This document shows, in pieces, positions 25,385 through 33,555 of a DNA stretch of 64,000 nucleotides. Position 1 is the first letter of the stretch, and every line of letters begins with the position of its first letter. A program made the position numbers and the translations under genes. The notes under the pieces are model-generated. The model did no database searches and was not told the origin of the DNA. It saw only the letters and a list, made by a program, of their open reading frames with translations. The stretch is from Bacteroidota bacterium (GTDB taxonomy: Bacteria > Bacteroidota > Bacteroidia > Chitinophagales > Chitinophagaceae): the NCBI GenBank assembly GCA_018267515.1, contig JAFDYJ010000009.1, forward strand, positions 51,347 to 115,346, given 5' to 3'.

Positions 25385-25604
25385 GAAAACGAATTCATTC
25401 CTATAAAGGAATAAAGTTCTTTGTACAAAGCCATACTGAGGTAAGGGTTGCGCAGCTCTTGCTAATGAATGGATTCACTTATTACTCCTCTGCCTGTCCT
25501 TCTTTACGTTGGATGGGTAGGGGAGGCGTAGGTGACAGAGTAATAAGTAAAACAGTTGTAAGCGAAAGTTGAAACCATTTTATTAACAATTAAAAATTTA
25601 AAAC
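25385..25604 (+). promoter_or_regulatory. Structured leader region, unit 3, with VKOR 3' tip
   Basis: It starts with the last ~24 bases of the VKOR gene (2-base change at the stop: CCTATAAAGG instead of CCTGTGTAAAGG). Then come CTTTGTACAAAG (25419-25430), stem AAGGG/CTCTT with a G-T wobble (25443-25460), and the long hairpin CTTATTACTC (25478-25487) / GAGTAATAAG (25538-25547). It is nearly identical to unit 4. Confidence 0.65.
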
Positions 25605-25820
25605 ATGAAAAAATTTGAAAGCCTCGGCAAAAGACTGAGTAAAGCAGAACAAAGTAGAATTCAAGGCGGTGCATTTGGAGGTTGTACATGCATTGGAAGT
25701 ATAGGAACTTGGACATACACGCAAAGAACTCCAACTTGTCACGAGGAGTATCAAGATAAAATAACGTATTGCAGAAGTCAGGATGCAACCTGCTGGGGAA
25801 GTTGTGTTAACTTAGCATAA
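25605..25820 (+). CDS. Double-glycine precursor peptide 3
   Basis: 71 residues. The leader MKKFESLGKRLSKAEQ...QGG is 22 residues, and the 49-residue core has six cysteines starting AFGGCTCIGSIGTWTY. The core has no visible similarity to the other four beyond cysteine content and length. Export and cleavage by the downstream C39 ABC transporter is expected. A strong hairpin with a long T-run follows, then TlpA-like gene 3. Confidence 0.85.
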   Translation: MKKFESLGKRLSKAEQSRIQGGAFGGCTCIGSIGTWTYTQRTPTCHEEYQDKITYCRSQDATCWGSCVNLA

Positions 25821-25832
25821 CTACTAAATCAG

Positions 25833-25865
25833 AGGAGGTGTAAATAAGTTACACCTCCTTTTTTC
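25833..25865 (+). terminator. Terminator after precursor 3
   Basis: AGGAGGTGTAA and TTACACCTCCT form a perfect 11-bp stem around five bases, followed by a T-run of eight or so. It is the strongest of the five post-precursor hairpins. Confidence 0.85.
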
Positions 25866-25910
25866 TGACATAACAATACTTACATAATCTATCATATTAT
25901 TTAATATATA

Positions 25911-27422
25911 ATGAAAAATAAAAAAATAGGATCATTTTTAGTCTTTTTTCTTTCTTGGCTGAATATTGAGGCACAGGTATATATTTCAGGTAAGATAACG
26001 GGAGATGTTCCTGATAAACTAGTTATTTATGCCCCTGTCAATGACTTTACTAACAATACTCTTATTAGAGAAGGGGATGTGATTACTATAGATTCATGCG
26101 GACAATTTTGCTTCAACATGGAATTAAATACTGCCTGTTTTGTAACACTTAAGATTGGATATGAACCAATATGGCTGTTGCTTGAGCCCAACGATTCATT
26201 AGATATCAAAATAAACCTAGATAGTCTGAATGACGAAAGCCATCATGGATGGCTACAAATGAAGGGAAATAATAGTGATGGCCATTTGCTTTTTAATGAA
26301 TATAATTTTCAACCATACAATAAGCTGGTACCCATAACCGAACTTTTTGAATCTCTTAAATCGAAACAAATTAATTTGATACAGTCAATTAAGGATACAA
26401 TTTCAAAAGCACTTGAGCCATTTGACACATTGTTGAGTGATCGCAGAATATCATCTGAATATTATAAAATAATAAGTACTACAATAAAAGCGAACCTTCT
26501 TGATGAAGCATTAAAATATTTTTATAGGGGCTCCAAAGTAATATATTCGATATATTCTATGAAAGAAATTGAAGATTTAAAGAAAGAAATTTTTTCACTT
26601 TGTAATCCACATGACACGGCTCTTTATAAAGGGTGGAATACGGGATTTTATTTGTATGATTTTTTTCTGCAAAAAGAATTGACCGATAAAAGAAAAGTAT
26701 TGGGATCTGAATTGAAGGATTCAATCTTAAAAATTTCAGAAAATAAAAAGCTGTTGATCCATGCTGATGCAACGCCTTTTTTATATATAAAAAATAATCG
26801 CCTGAAAGAATATTTATGGGGTAATACGCTTTATGGCATGAATGTTTCTGCAAACACTCCCCCAGATATACAATCAATAGAATCCTTCAGTTTCTTTTTC
26901 CCTGAAAGTACCTGGCTTGTTTATTTGAATCGTTTCGTAGCTGCGATAAAAGAAAAACAAAATGGGAGCAGAAATAATTCTAAGGAAATTATATATCTGG
27001 ATACTACCCAATCAATCAACTCTTTTACCGATATAATAAATCAATTAAAAAACCGGTCATTGTTTATTGATATATGGGCATCATGGTGTATTCCTTGTCG
27101 CCAGGAATTTTTGAATAAAAACACAGTGGACTCATTTTTGAGTGAAAAAGATATTGTTAAGGTTTATATTTCTATGGATATACCTATGGCTATGAAAAGC
27201 TGGAAAGATGAAATAAACATATATAATCTTAAAGGGTACCACATTCTTGCTGGCCCAAAATTACAAAAGGACATAATGAAAAAAGTATATGATGGTAATG
27301 ATAGATACACTATCCCCCGGTATGTAATTATCAATAAAAAAGGAATAATAGTTGAAAAGGACGCATTCCGGCCAAGCTATGAAAAAAAGCTAATTAAACA
27401 ATTAAACGAAAAATTGTTCTGA
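25911..27422 (+). CDS. Exported TlpA-like thioredoxin protein 3
   Basis: 503 residues. A signal peptide (to about EAQVYI, residue 22) precedes a DUF4369-like beta domain (25-105), a long variable helical region, and a C-terminal thioredoxin domain with WASWCIPC near residue 390 and the cis-Pro stretch YTIPRYVIINKKG. It is probably a periplasmic oxidoreductase serving precursor 3. The gene is AT-rich relative to the housekeeping genes. It is followed 16 bp later by the second broken ABC 5' end. Confidence 0.83.
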   Translation: MKNKKIGSFLVFFLSWLNIEAQVYISGKITGDVPDKLVIYAPVNDFTNNTLIREGDVITIDSCGQFCFNMELNTACFVTLKIGYEPIWLLLEPNDSLDIKINLDSLNDESHHGWLQMKGNNSDGHLLFNEYNFQPYNKLVPITELFESLKSKQINLIQSIKDTISKALEPFDTLLSDRRISSEYYKIISTTIKANLLDEALKYFYRGSKVIYSIYSMKEIEDLKKEIFSLCNPHDTALYKGWNTGFYLYDFFLQKELTDKRKVLGSELKDSILKISENKKLLIHADATPFLYIKNNRLKEYLWGNTLYGMNVSANTPPDIQSIESFSFFFPESTWLVYLNRFVAAIKEKQNGSRNNSKEIIYLDTTQSINSFTDIINQLKNRSLFIDIWASWCIPCRQEFLNKNTVDSFLSEKDIVKVYISMDIPMAMKSWKDEINIYNLKGYHILAGPKLQKDIMKKVYDGNDRYTIPRYVIINKKGIIVEKDAFRPSYEKKLIKQLNEKLF

Positions 27423-27438
27423 TTTTTAGCATATAAGC

Positions 27439-27641
27439 ATGAGACTTTCTTTCTATAAACAACCCGACTCCATGGACTGCGGCCCCACCTGCCTGCGCAT
27501 GGTGGCAAAGCATTATGGAAGAAATATTTCATTACAAACATTCAGGGAAAAAACACAGATAGGCAAAGAGGGAGTGAATATTTTAGGTATTAGCATGGCA
27601 GAGAAAGTGAGTTGGAAGGTTAAAAATCAAAACTGTAATAC
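27439..27641 (+). pseudogene. Broken 5' end of a C39 ABC exporter gene (copy 2)
   Basis: About 67 codons: it opens MRLSFYKQPDSMDCGPTCLR and carries the same GISMAEKVSWKVKN continuation and the same out-of-frame joint to the VKOR 3' tip as copy 1. The frame reads on for some 60 further codons through the leader region, which is not meaningful. Its first part (YKQP, AKHYG) is closer to the full exporter gene at 29630 than copy 1 is. Sharing the exact joint means one unit was copied from the other. Confidence 0.82.
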
Positions 27642-27864
27642 GAAAACGAATTCATTCCTGTGTAAAGGAATAAAGTTCTTTGTACAAAGCCATACTGAGG
27701 TAAGGGTTGCGCAGCTCTTGCTAATGAATGGATTCACTTATTACTCCTCTACCTGTCCTTCTTTACGTTGGATGGGTAGGGGAGGCGTAGGTGACAAAGT
27801 AATAAGTAAAACAGTAGTAAGTAAAAGTTGAAATCATTTTATTAACAATTAAAATTTTAAAAAC
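27642..27864 (+). promoter_or_regulatory. Structured leader region, unit 4, with VKOR 3' tip
   Basis: Near-identical to unit 3. It has the VKOR tip with the original stop, CTTTGTACAAAG (27678-27689), the TGCGCA stem, and the long hairpin CTTATTACTC (27737-27746) with right arm AAGTAATAAG (27797-27806), one terminal mismatch. It leads into precursor 4. Confidence 0.65.
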
Positions 27865-28098
27865 ATGAAAAAGTTTGAAAACCTCGGCAAAAAGCTGAGT
27901 AAAACAGAACAAAAAATGATATTAGGCGGTGGTACTTGCCAGTACGAAGCGCCAACCGAGTTTGGCACAACTTGGGTAGATGGGCAATCCATGCAAGATG
28001 CAAGACTTAACGCAACTTCCCTTGGCACTCACTGGTGTTGTACAAGTTGTTGTACAGCAAGTTGGGCTAATCATGCAGGATGCCCAGTTCAAGAGTAA
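27865..28098 (+). CDS. Double-glycine precursor peptide 4
   Basis: 77 residues. The leader MKKFENLGKKLSKTEQ...LGG is 22 residues, and the 55-residue core has six cysteines, four of them in HWCCTSCC. The segment SMQDARLNATSLGTHWCC aligns with DAMDKAASWPGGGNWCC of precursor 2, so the cores are related although the units are not adjacent. A third glycine follows the GG site. A hairpin and the frameshifted TlpA-like gene 4 come next. Confidence 0.85.
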   Translation: MKKFENLGKKLSKTEQKMILGGGTCQYEAPTEFGTTWVDGQSMQDARLNATSLGTHWCCTSCCTASWANHAGCPVQE

Positions 28099-28142
28099 AC
28101 TATTTCTTATATAGAAACAATTAAAGCATAAGTTTCTGATTA

Positions 28143-28172
28143 GGGCGTAAAAGGATAAAACTTTTTACGCCC
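28143..28172 (+). terminator. Hairpin after precursor 4
   Basis: GGGCGTAAAA and TTTTACGCCC form a perfect 10-bp stem around a 10-nt loop. The tail is ATTTC, so termination may be partial. Confidence 0.65.
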
Positions 28173-28188
28173 ATTTCAAAAAGAATGT

Positions 28189-29633
28189 ATGATTAATTTT
28201 AGAATTTGTGGATTGTCCATGTTAATAGTATTGTGCTACACTTTAAGATATTTTCACAGTACTTGTAATTATGATATTTCAGTAAAAAATGCAAGCAACA
28301 ATTATATTGATACGAATAAAATAATGGATAGTATTGTGCTTGTTAATGAAACTAAAAAGGAAATACATTTTTTTTATTACGATAAATTTGATGAAAGAAG
28401 CCTAATATTCTTAAAGCCATTATCAACAATTAAGATATATACTGATTACCCGATATTTTTAATACAAACTAATCAATATCAAAATTTCTACATTTTATAT
28501 TCTAACGAAAGAATTTATGTAAGTATAAATGACATAGGTAACGCAATATTGAAGACAAAAAAATATGGTTTGCGTGATAATGAATTAGGTTTTTCAAGAA
28601 GTATGAACGAAAGCGTAGAACTTACATTTTTAAAAATTGCTAAATATGCAGTCAAATATTCGAAGAAAAATTACTTAAAATTAGATAGTATATTTCAAAA
28701 GGAATATAACGATGATTTATTTTTTTTGGCAAAGTATAAACAAAAGAAACCCGTATCTGGAGAATATGAAAACCTGATTAGGGCTTATTTAATCTCACAT
28801 TTATACGGAGAAAAAATTTACTTTATCGGTATGCAAAACAAGGGAAGCATTTCTTCAGCATATCGTAAATATTTGTTGTCATTAGAAGACAAGATTATTA
28901 TTAACCCACTTTATGGCGATGATATATGGTTTAACAAATTACAATACACATTTTTAAAATATAAATATCAAGATTTCGGTGCTAATTCATTAGATTCTAT
29001 TTATGCTAGTGTAAAAAAATATTTGGTAGGAAAAGCCCGCGATAGATTGCTGTTTGGATAGTAAGAGATGCTTTAACTCAAGAGCAAAATACTGCCAAAT
29101 GGTATGTAAAGGATTTTATGATAGAAAATTCTGATAATGAGTATAAAAATCAAATAGAGGCAATGGTAGAAGACCAACACTTGATAACAAGCCTAAAATC
29201 TGAAACAAGTGTAATTGACAGTAGAAAAGAAAAATTTATTTTTGATTCAATAATAAAAAAATTAAATGGAAATATTGTTTATGTTGATTTTTGGGCAAGT
29301 TGGTGCTTGCCGTGTCGTAGTGAAATGTTACCCTCGAAAAGATTAAGAATTAAATATTCGAAAGATTCTATCAAGTTTGTGTACATGTCTATAGACAAAG
29401 ATATTAGTGCCTGGAGAAATGCATCTGCTCAAGAAAACATAAACAATTATCAATACAATTATTGGTTTTCAAATTTTGATAGTTCAATTCTCGCAAAAAA
29501 AATAAAACTCATAACGATACCCCATTATATTCTAATAAACAAAGAAAGTAAAATAGTAGATACAGACGCTCCCCGTCCCAGCGATCCGAAGTTAATTCTG
29601 ATACTTGATAAACTTTTGAACAAAAAAAATTGA
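28189..29633 (+). pseudogene. Frameshifted TlpA-like thioredoxin gene 4
   Basis: The first frame (28189-29061) gives a 290-residue exported protein ending KARDRLLFG. The second frame continues from about 29050 (IVRDALTQEQN) through an ATG at 29118 to 29633 and carries the thioredoxin domain with WASWCLPC. TlpA-like protein 2 has the continuous sequence AKDYLLFIIAKES at the matching point, so one lost base near 29050 explains the break. It is AT-rich. Either it is inactivated, or an assembly error or slippage is involved. The end overlaps the exporter start by 4 bp. Confidence 0.8.
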
Positions 29634-32071
29634 CTCGATTTTATTTCTACAAACAACCCGACGCCATGGACTGCGGTCCCACCTGCCTGCGCATGGTAGC
29701 AAAGCATTATGGAAGAAATATTTCATTACAAACGCTTAGAGAAAAAACTCAGATAGGAAAAGAAGGTGTGAATCTTTTAGGTATCAGCGAAGCTGCAGAA
29801 GCAATCGGTTTTCGTACACAATCCGTTAAGCTTACTTATCAATCCTTATCGCAGGATGCAAAACTGCCTGCTATCCTTCATTGGAATCAAAATCATTTTA
29901 TAATAGCCTATCCTAAATCCTTCCCAACAGGAAGGACTTTGAGAAGCTTTTTTAAAAGAAAAAAGTTGATTAATATAGCCGACCCTGCTCACGGGTTTAT
30001 TACTTTAACCGAAAAAGAATTCAAATCTCATTGGATAAGCGATAAAGATGGCGGCGAAGATTGTGGCATTGCATTATTGTTAGAGCCCTCGCCAAGGTTT
30101 TACGAAAACACCGATGACCTTCCACAAGACGGGGAAGAAAAACAAAAATCAAAAGGACTCGGCTTTAAAAATATTTTCAATTATATTTTTCCTTATAAGA
30201 AATTAGTGTTTCAATTATTCATCGGGTTGGGCGTAGCCAGCCTCCTGCAATTATTTCTTCCCTTTCTTACTCAAAGCGTAGTGGACACCGGTGTGAATAC
30301 TGCCAACATTCATTTTGTCTATATTGTTTTAATGGCGCAGTTGGCTTTATTTGCCGGCAGGCTGGTGATTGAATTTGTCCGGGGTTGGATATTACTGCAT
30401 ATCAGCACCCGCATCAATGTTTCCATTCTCACCGATTTCCTCATTAAGCTAATGAAACTGCCCGTTAGTTTTTTTGACAGCAAACAAACCGGTGATATTT
30501 TACAACGTATGAACGATCACAGCCGTATTGAATCTTTTCTTACCGGCTCATCGCTTAATGTGTTGTTTTCTCTTATTAACCTTTTGATATTTTCCATAGT
30601 GCTTGCCATTTTCAATGTCGGCATATTTGCTGTGTTTATTATTTCTGCTGTCTTGTATTCTTCCTGGGTTATTATTTTCCTTAAAAAAAGAAGAGTGCTC
30701 GATTATAAACGTTTTGCAGTAGCTGCCAAAGAACAAAGCACCACCATTCAGTTGGTGCAGGGTATGCAGGAAATAAAACTGAATGGAGTGGAACGTCCTA
30801 TGCGCTGGACCTGGGAAGGTTTGCAGGCAAAATTATTCCGGCTGAGTATGAAAGGACTTTCGCTGAATCAATGGCAGCAGGCAGGCGCTATGTTTATCAA
30901 TGAAGGAAAAAATATTTTTATCACTTTTCTTTCCGCTAAAGCAGTGATTGATGGTCAAATGACTTTAGGTTCCATGCTTGCCGTACAATATATCATCGGG
31001 CAACTCAACAGCCCGATAGAGCAAATGATCGGATTTGTTCAGTCGGCTCAAAATGCAAAAATCAGTATGGAAAGACTCAATGAGATTCATACTATGGATG
31101 ATGAAGAGCCGGAAGAAAAATATTTATTGCAGGAATTGCCGGCAAGTTTTACGAGAAGTGTGGTGGGAGGGAGTAGCAGCCCCTCTAAATCTCCCCGCAG
31201 GGGAGACTTTCCTGCCGCACAAGGCCAGCCTGTTGAAGACTCTACAATTTTTTTGAGCCAGCATCAACCAAAAAAATTTTCGACAAGCGAGGTTAGTGTG
31301 TTGTTTCCTCCCCCTGCGGGGGAGTTAGAGGGGGCAGGAATAGGCTTCTTCAATCTCTCTTTCACTTATCCCGGCGCCGGCAATGAGCCGGTATTGAAAA
31401 ATATCCATCTTAATATTCCGAAAGGAAAGACAACAGCGATTGTCGGCGTAAGCGGTAGCGGTAAGACTACATTATTAAAACTGTTATTAAAATTTTATGA
31501 ACCGCAGAAAGGGGAAATAAAATTGGATAACACATCGCTCAGTCATATCAGTCATAAAGTGTGGCGAAGCCATTGCGGAGTGGTGATGCAGGAAAGTTTT
31601 ATTTTTTCTGATACCATTGCAAAAAACATTGCAGTCGGTTTGGAAAAACCGGATATGGAAAGATTGCATCATGCTGCTGATGTTGCGAACGTCAGAAATT
31701 TCATTGAAGAATTGCCATTAGGATATAATACAAAAATCGGCGCTGAAGGTACGGGCATCAGCATGGGACAAAAGCAACGGATTTTAATTGCAAGGGCGGT
31801 GTATCGGGATCCTGAATTTATTTTTTTTGATGAAGCAACCAACAGCCTTGATGCAAACAATGAAAGTATAATACTTCATAAGCTGGAATCATTTTTTAAA
31901 GGAAGAACAGTAGTCATCGTGGCGCATCGCCTCAGTACGGTGAAGAACGCCGATCAGATCATTGTATTGGATAAAGGAGTGATTGCCGAAAAAGGAACGC
32001 ACCAGGAATTAACTTCTCTGCGTGGAGAATATTATACGTTAGTAAAAAATCAATTGGAATTAGGCAATTGA
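29630..32071 (+). CDS. Peptidase C39-containing ABC exporter for the precursor peptides
   Basis: 813 residues from TTG 29630, overlapping the upstream stop. C39 peptidase (1-150): catalytic C15 in DCGPTC, H89 in NHF, D118 in ADPAHG, so it can cut after GG. The ABC membrane domain spans about 190-460. The ATPase domain (about 575-813) has Walker A GVSGSGKTT, signature ISMGQKQR and Walker B FIFFDEA. Residues about 505-570 are an in-frame insertion of palindromic repeats in the linker between membrane and ATPase domains. It cleaves leaders and exports cores across the inner membrane with the HlyD-like protein. It is the only complete exporter in the locus. Confidence 0.93.
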   Translation: MTRFYFYKQPDAMDCGPTCLRMVAKHYGRNISLQTLREKTQIGKEGVNLLGISEAAEAIGFRTQSVKLTYQSLSQDAKLPAILHWNQNHFIIAYPKSFPTGRTLRSFFKRKKLINIADPAHGFITLTEKEFKSHWISDKDGGEDCGIALLLEPSPRFYENTDDLPQDGEEKQKSKGLGFKNIFNYIFPYKKLVFQLFIGLGVASLLQLFLPFLTQSVVDTGVNTANIHFVYIVLMAQLALFAGRLVIEFVRGWILLHISTRINVSILTDFLIKLMKLPVSFFDSKQTGDILQRMNDHSRIESFLTGSSLNVLFSLINLLIFSIVLAIFNVGIFAVFIISAVLYSSWVIIFLKKRRVLDYKRFAVAAKEQSTTIQLVQGMQEIKLNGVERPMRWTWEGLQAKLFRLSMKGLSLNQWQQAGAMFINEGKNIFITFLSAKAVIDGQMTLGSMLAVQYIIGQLNSPIEQMIGFVQSAQNAKISMERLNEIHTMDDEEPEEKYLLQELPASFTRSVVGGSSSPSKSPRRGDFPAAQGQPVEDSTIFLSQHQPKKFSTSEVSVLFPPPAGELEGAGIGFFNLSFTYPGAGNEPVLKNIHLNIPKGKTTAIVGVSGSGKTTLLKLLLKFYEPQKGEIKLDNTSLSHISHKVWRSHCGVVMQESFIFSDTIAKNIAVGLEKPDMERLHHAADVANVRNFIEELPLGYNTKIGAEGTGISMGQKQRILIARAVYRDPEFIFFDEATNSLDANNESIILHKLESFFKGRTVVIVAHRLSTVKNADQIIVLDKGVIAEKGTHQELTSLRGEYYTLVKNQLELGN
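31171..31335. repeat. Composite inverted-repeat element inserted in frame in the ABC exporter gene
   Basis: Two inverted related arms each contain a GC hairpin: CTCCCCGCAGGGGAG (31191-31205) and CTCCCCC TGC GGGGGAG (31308-31324). Both have a CCCCTCTAA-type flank. The centre has a third palindrome AATTTTTTTG / CAAAAAAATT (31246-31278). About 55 residues rich in Ser, Pro and Gly are encoded without a stop. It resembles a small MITE-like or REP-type element. Confidence 0.65.
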
Positions 32072-32081
32072 AATTTCTGAA

Positions 32082-33434
32082 ATGAAAACTATTGATAAAG
32101 AAACGGAGACATTAGATAAGTCATTGCTGTGGGATGGCAAAACCCCTCCTGCGGAGGGGCATGGGGAGGCTCTTGTTAGCAGCGAGATACAGGAAATCAT
32201 CAGCTATCGTCCCCACTGGATCATCCGGAAAGGAAATATTTTATTTCTCCTCATCATTCTTTTTTTACTGGCATTGACCTGGTTTATCAAATATCCTGAT
32301 ATCATCAACGGATCGGCAAGATTGGTTGCGCTGAATCCGCCCAAGCTGATAACTTCAAAAGTGGAAGGAAAATTATTGAAACTTTTTGTTACAAATGAAC
32401 AGCAGGTGCAACAAGGAACGCATTTGGGTTATATGGAAAGTACAGCGGTTTACAAAGAAGTCATGAAACTGCAGCTGTGGGTGGATAGCATCATTTGCTC
32501 CATAGAACATGACAACTATGAAATCCTTACCCGCTATCCTTTACCTGAATTAACCAATCTCGGAGAATTGCAAACCAATTACCAGTCTTTTCAAAATGAA
32601 TTGGCAGAAACGATGCAAACATTAACAAGCGGATATTATGTAAAGAAAAAAATATCGCTGGAAAAGGATTTGAATTACCTGGGCAACCTGAAAAATAATG
32701 CTCTGCAGCAACAACAACTGCTGAAAAACGACAAACAATTGCAGGATACGGAGTACAAAGCATACCAATCACTGGCAAAGGATAAAGTAATAGCGCCGCT
32801 GGAGCTGAATCAATACAAAAGTAAACTGATAGCAAAAGAGCAAAGCCTGAAACAATTAGATGTACAAATCACCAATAACGATATCAGCAGTCATGGAAAA
32901 CAAAAGGAAATACTGGAACTCGAAAAGCAGGTAACAGGTGAGCAACAAAAATTTCATTCAGCCTTGCTGGTATTAAAAAGTGATATTGAAAAATGGGTAC
33001 AACAATATGTGTTGGCAGCGCCGGAGGCGGGAAAGGTTTTGTTTGTATCTTCTTTGCAGGAAAATGAAATGATATCTGCCGGGCAAAGTTTATTTTATGT
33101 GCAGCCGCAGCAGTCACAGTTTTATGCGGAACTGATGGCGGGGCAAAAAGGATTGGGAAAAATAAAACCGGGGCAGAAAGTGATGATAAAATTAGAAAGT
33201 TTTCCCAGCGAAGAGGTTGGCTATATAAACGGGGAAGTGAATTATATTTCTGATTTGCCCAATCGCCGGGATAGTTTTTTGATAAAAGTAAATCTGCCCA
33301 AAGGATTACAGACCAATTACGGTAAACAAATATTTTTTCGAAACGATCTTTCGGCACGGGCCGAAATAATAACTGATAACAGGAAATTATTTGACCGCCT
33401 GTTAGGGCAACTAAAGCAGGTTTGGGAAAGATAA
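32082..33434 (+). CDS. HlyD-family periplasmic adaptor (secretion protein)
   Basis: 450 residues. A short cytoplasmic N-terminus (about 1-48), one membrane helix (50-68, ILFLLIILFLLALTWFIKYP), a lipoyl-like half (GSARLVALNPPKLITSKVEG), a long coiled coil (about 140-300), and the C-terminal lipoyl/beta-barrel part (VLAAPEAGKVLFVSSLQENE). This is the partner of C39-type ABC exporters and links them to an outer-membrane channel. It starts 10 bp after the exporter gene. Residues about 20-31 (GKTPPAEGHGEA) derive from an in-frame palindromic repeat. No TolC gene lies in the locus, so a channel from elsewhere must be used. Confidence 0.9.
   Translation: MKTIDKETETLDKSLLWDGKTPPAEGHGEALVSSEIQEIISYRPHWIIRKGNILFLLIILFLLALTWFIKYPDIINGSARLVALNPPKLITSKVEGKLLKLFVTNEQQVQQGTHLGYMESTAVYKEVMKLQLWVDSIICSIEHDNYEILTRYPLPELTNLGELQTNYQSFQNELAETMQTLTSGYYVKKKISLEKDLNYLGNLKNNALQQQQLLKNDKQLQDTEYKAYQSLAKDKVIAPLELNQYKSKLIAKEQSLKQLDVQITNNDISSHGKQKEILELEKQVTGEQQKFHSALLVLKSDIEKWVQQYVLAAPEAGKVLFVSSLQENEMISAGQSLFYVQPQQSQFYAELMAGQKGLGKIKPGQKVMIKLESFPSEEVGYINGEVNYISDLPNRRDSFLIKVNLPKGLQTNYGKQIFFRNDLSARAEIITDNRKLFDRLLGQLKQVWER
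32143..32172. repeat. In-frame palindromic repeat at the start of the HlyD-like gene
   Basis: CCCCTCC TGC GGAGGGG (32143-32159) followed by CATGGGGAGGCTC. The same type of CCCCTCC-based palindrome is common between genes in Bacteroidota. It encodes TPPAEGHGEA in the cytoplasmic N-terminus, where extra residues should be tolerated. Confidence 0.6.
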
Positions 33435-33506
33435 AGTAATAAGTAAGGATAAACTCTTTGTTTGCAAGCAAAACCTTTTCATCCGGGGTATAGCGGTTGA
33501 GGTGAA

Positions 33507-33527
33507 AGCCTGTACCAGGATCAGGCT
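33507..33527 (+). repeat. Short hairpin upstream of precursor 5
   Basis: AGCCTG and CAGGCT flank the loop TACCAGGAT, 28 nt before the precursor ATG. It matches the hairpin at 23638-23656 with a compensated G-C to T-A change in the stem. The leader region found before precursors 1-4 is absent here. Confidence 0.45.
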
Positions 33528-33555
33528 GATTATTTAAAAATTAAATTTGTAATTT

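Noticed and set aside
27642..27831. C-terminal extension of the second C39 fragment through the leader region
   Set aside because: The reading continues by chance through the VKOR tip and structured leader; in the sister copy a 2-base change stops it at once.
21067..27864. Four repeated leader regions as a CRISPR array
   Set aside because: Repeats are over 200 bp, about 2 kb apart, contain genes between them and have no short regular spacers or cas genes.
21067..27864. Integron-like cassette array with attC sites
   Set aside because: The palindromes fold like attC, but no GTTRRRY/RYYYAAC ends were seen, no integrase is present, and unit borders fall inside broken VKOR and ABC genes.
29118..29633. 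Separate thioredoxin gene starting at 29118
   Set aside because: The frame is open upstream with family-like residues and the preceding ORF lacks a thioredoxin domain, so both are halves of one frameshifted gene.
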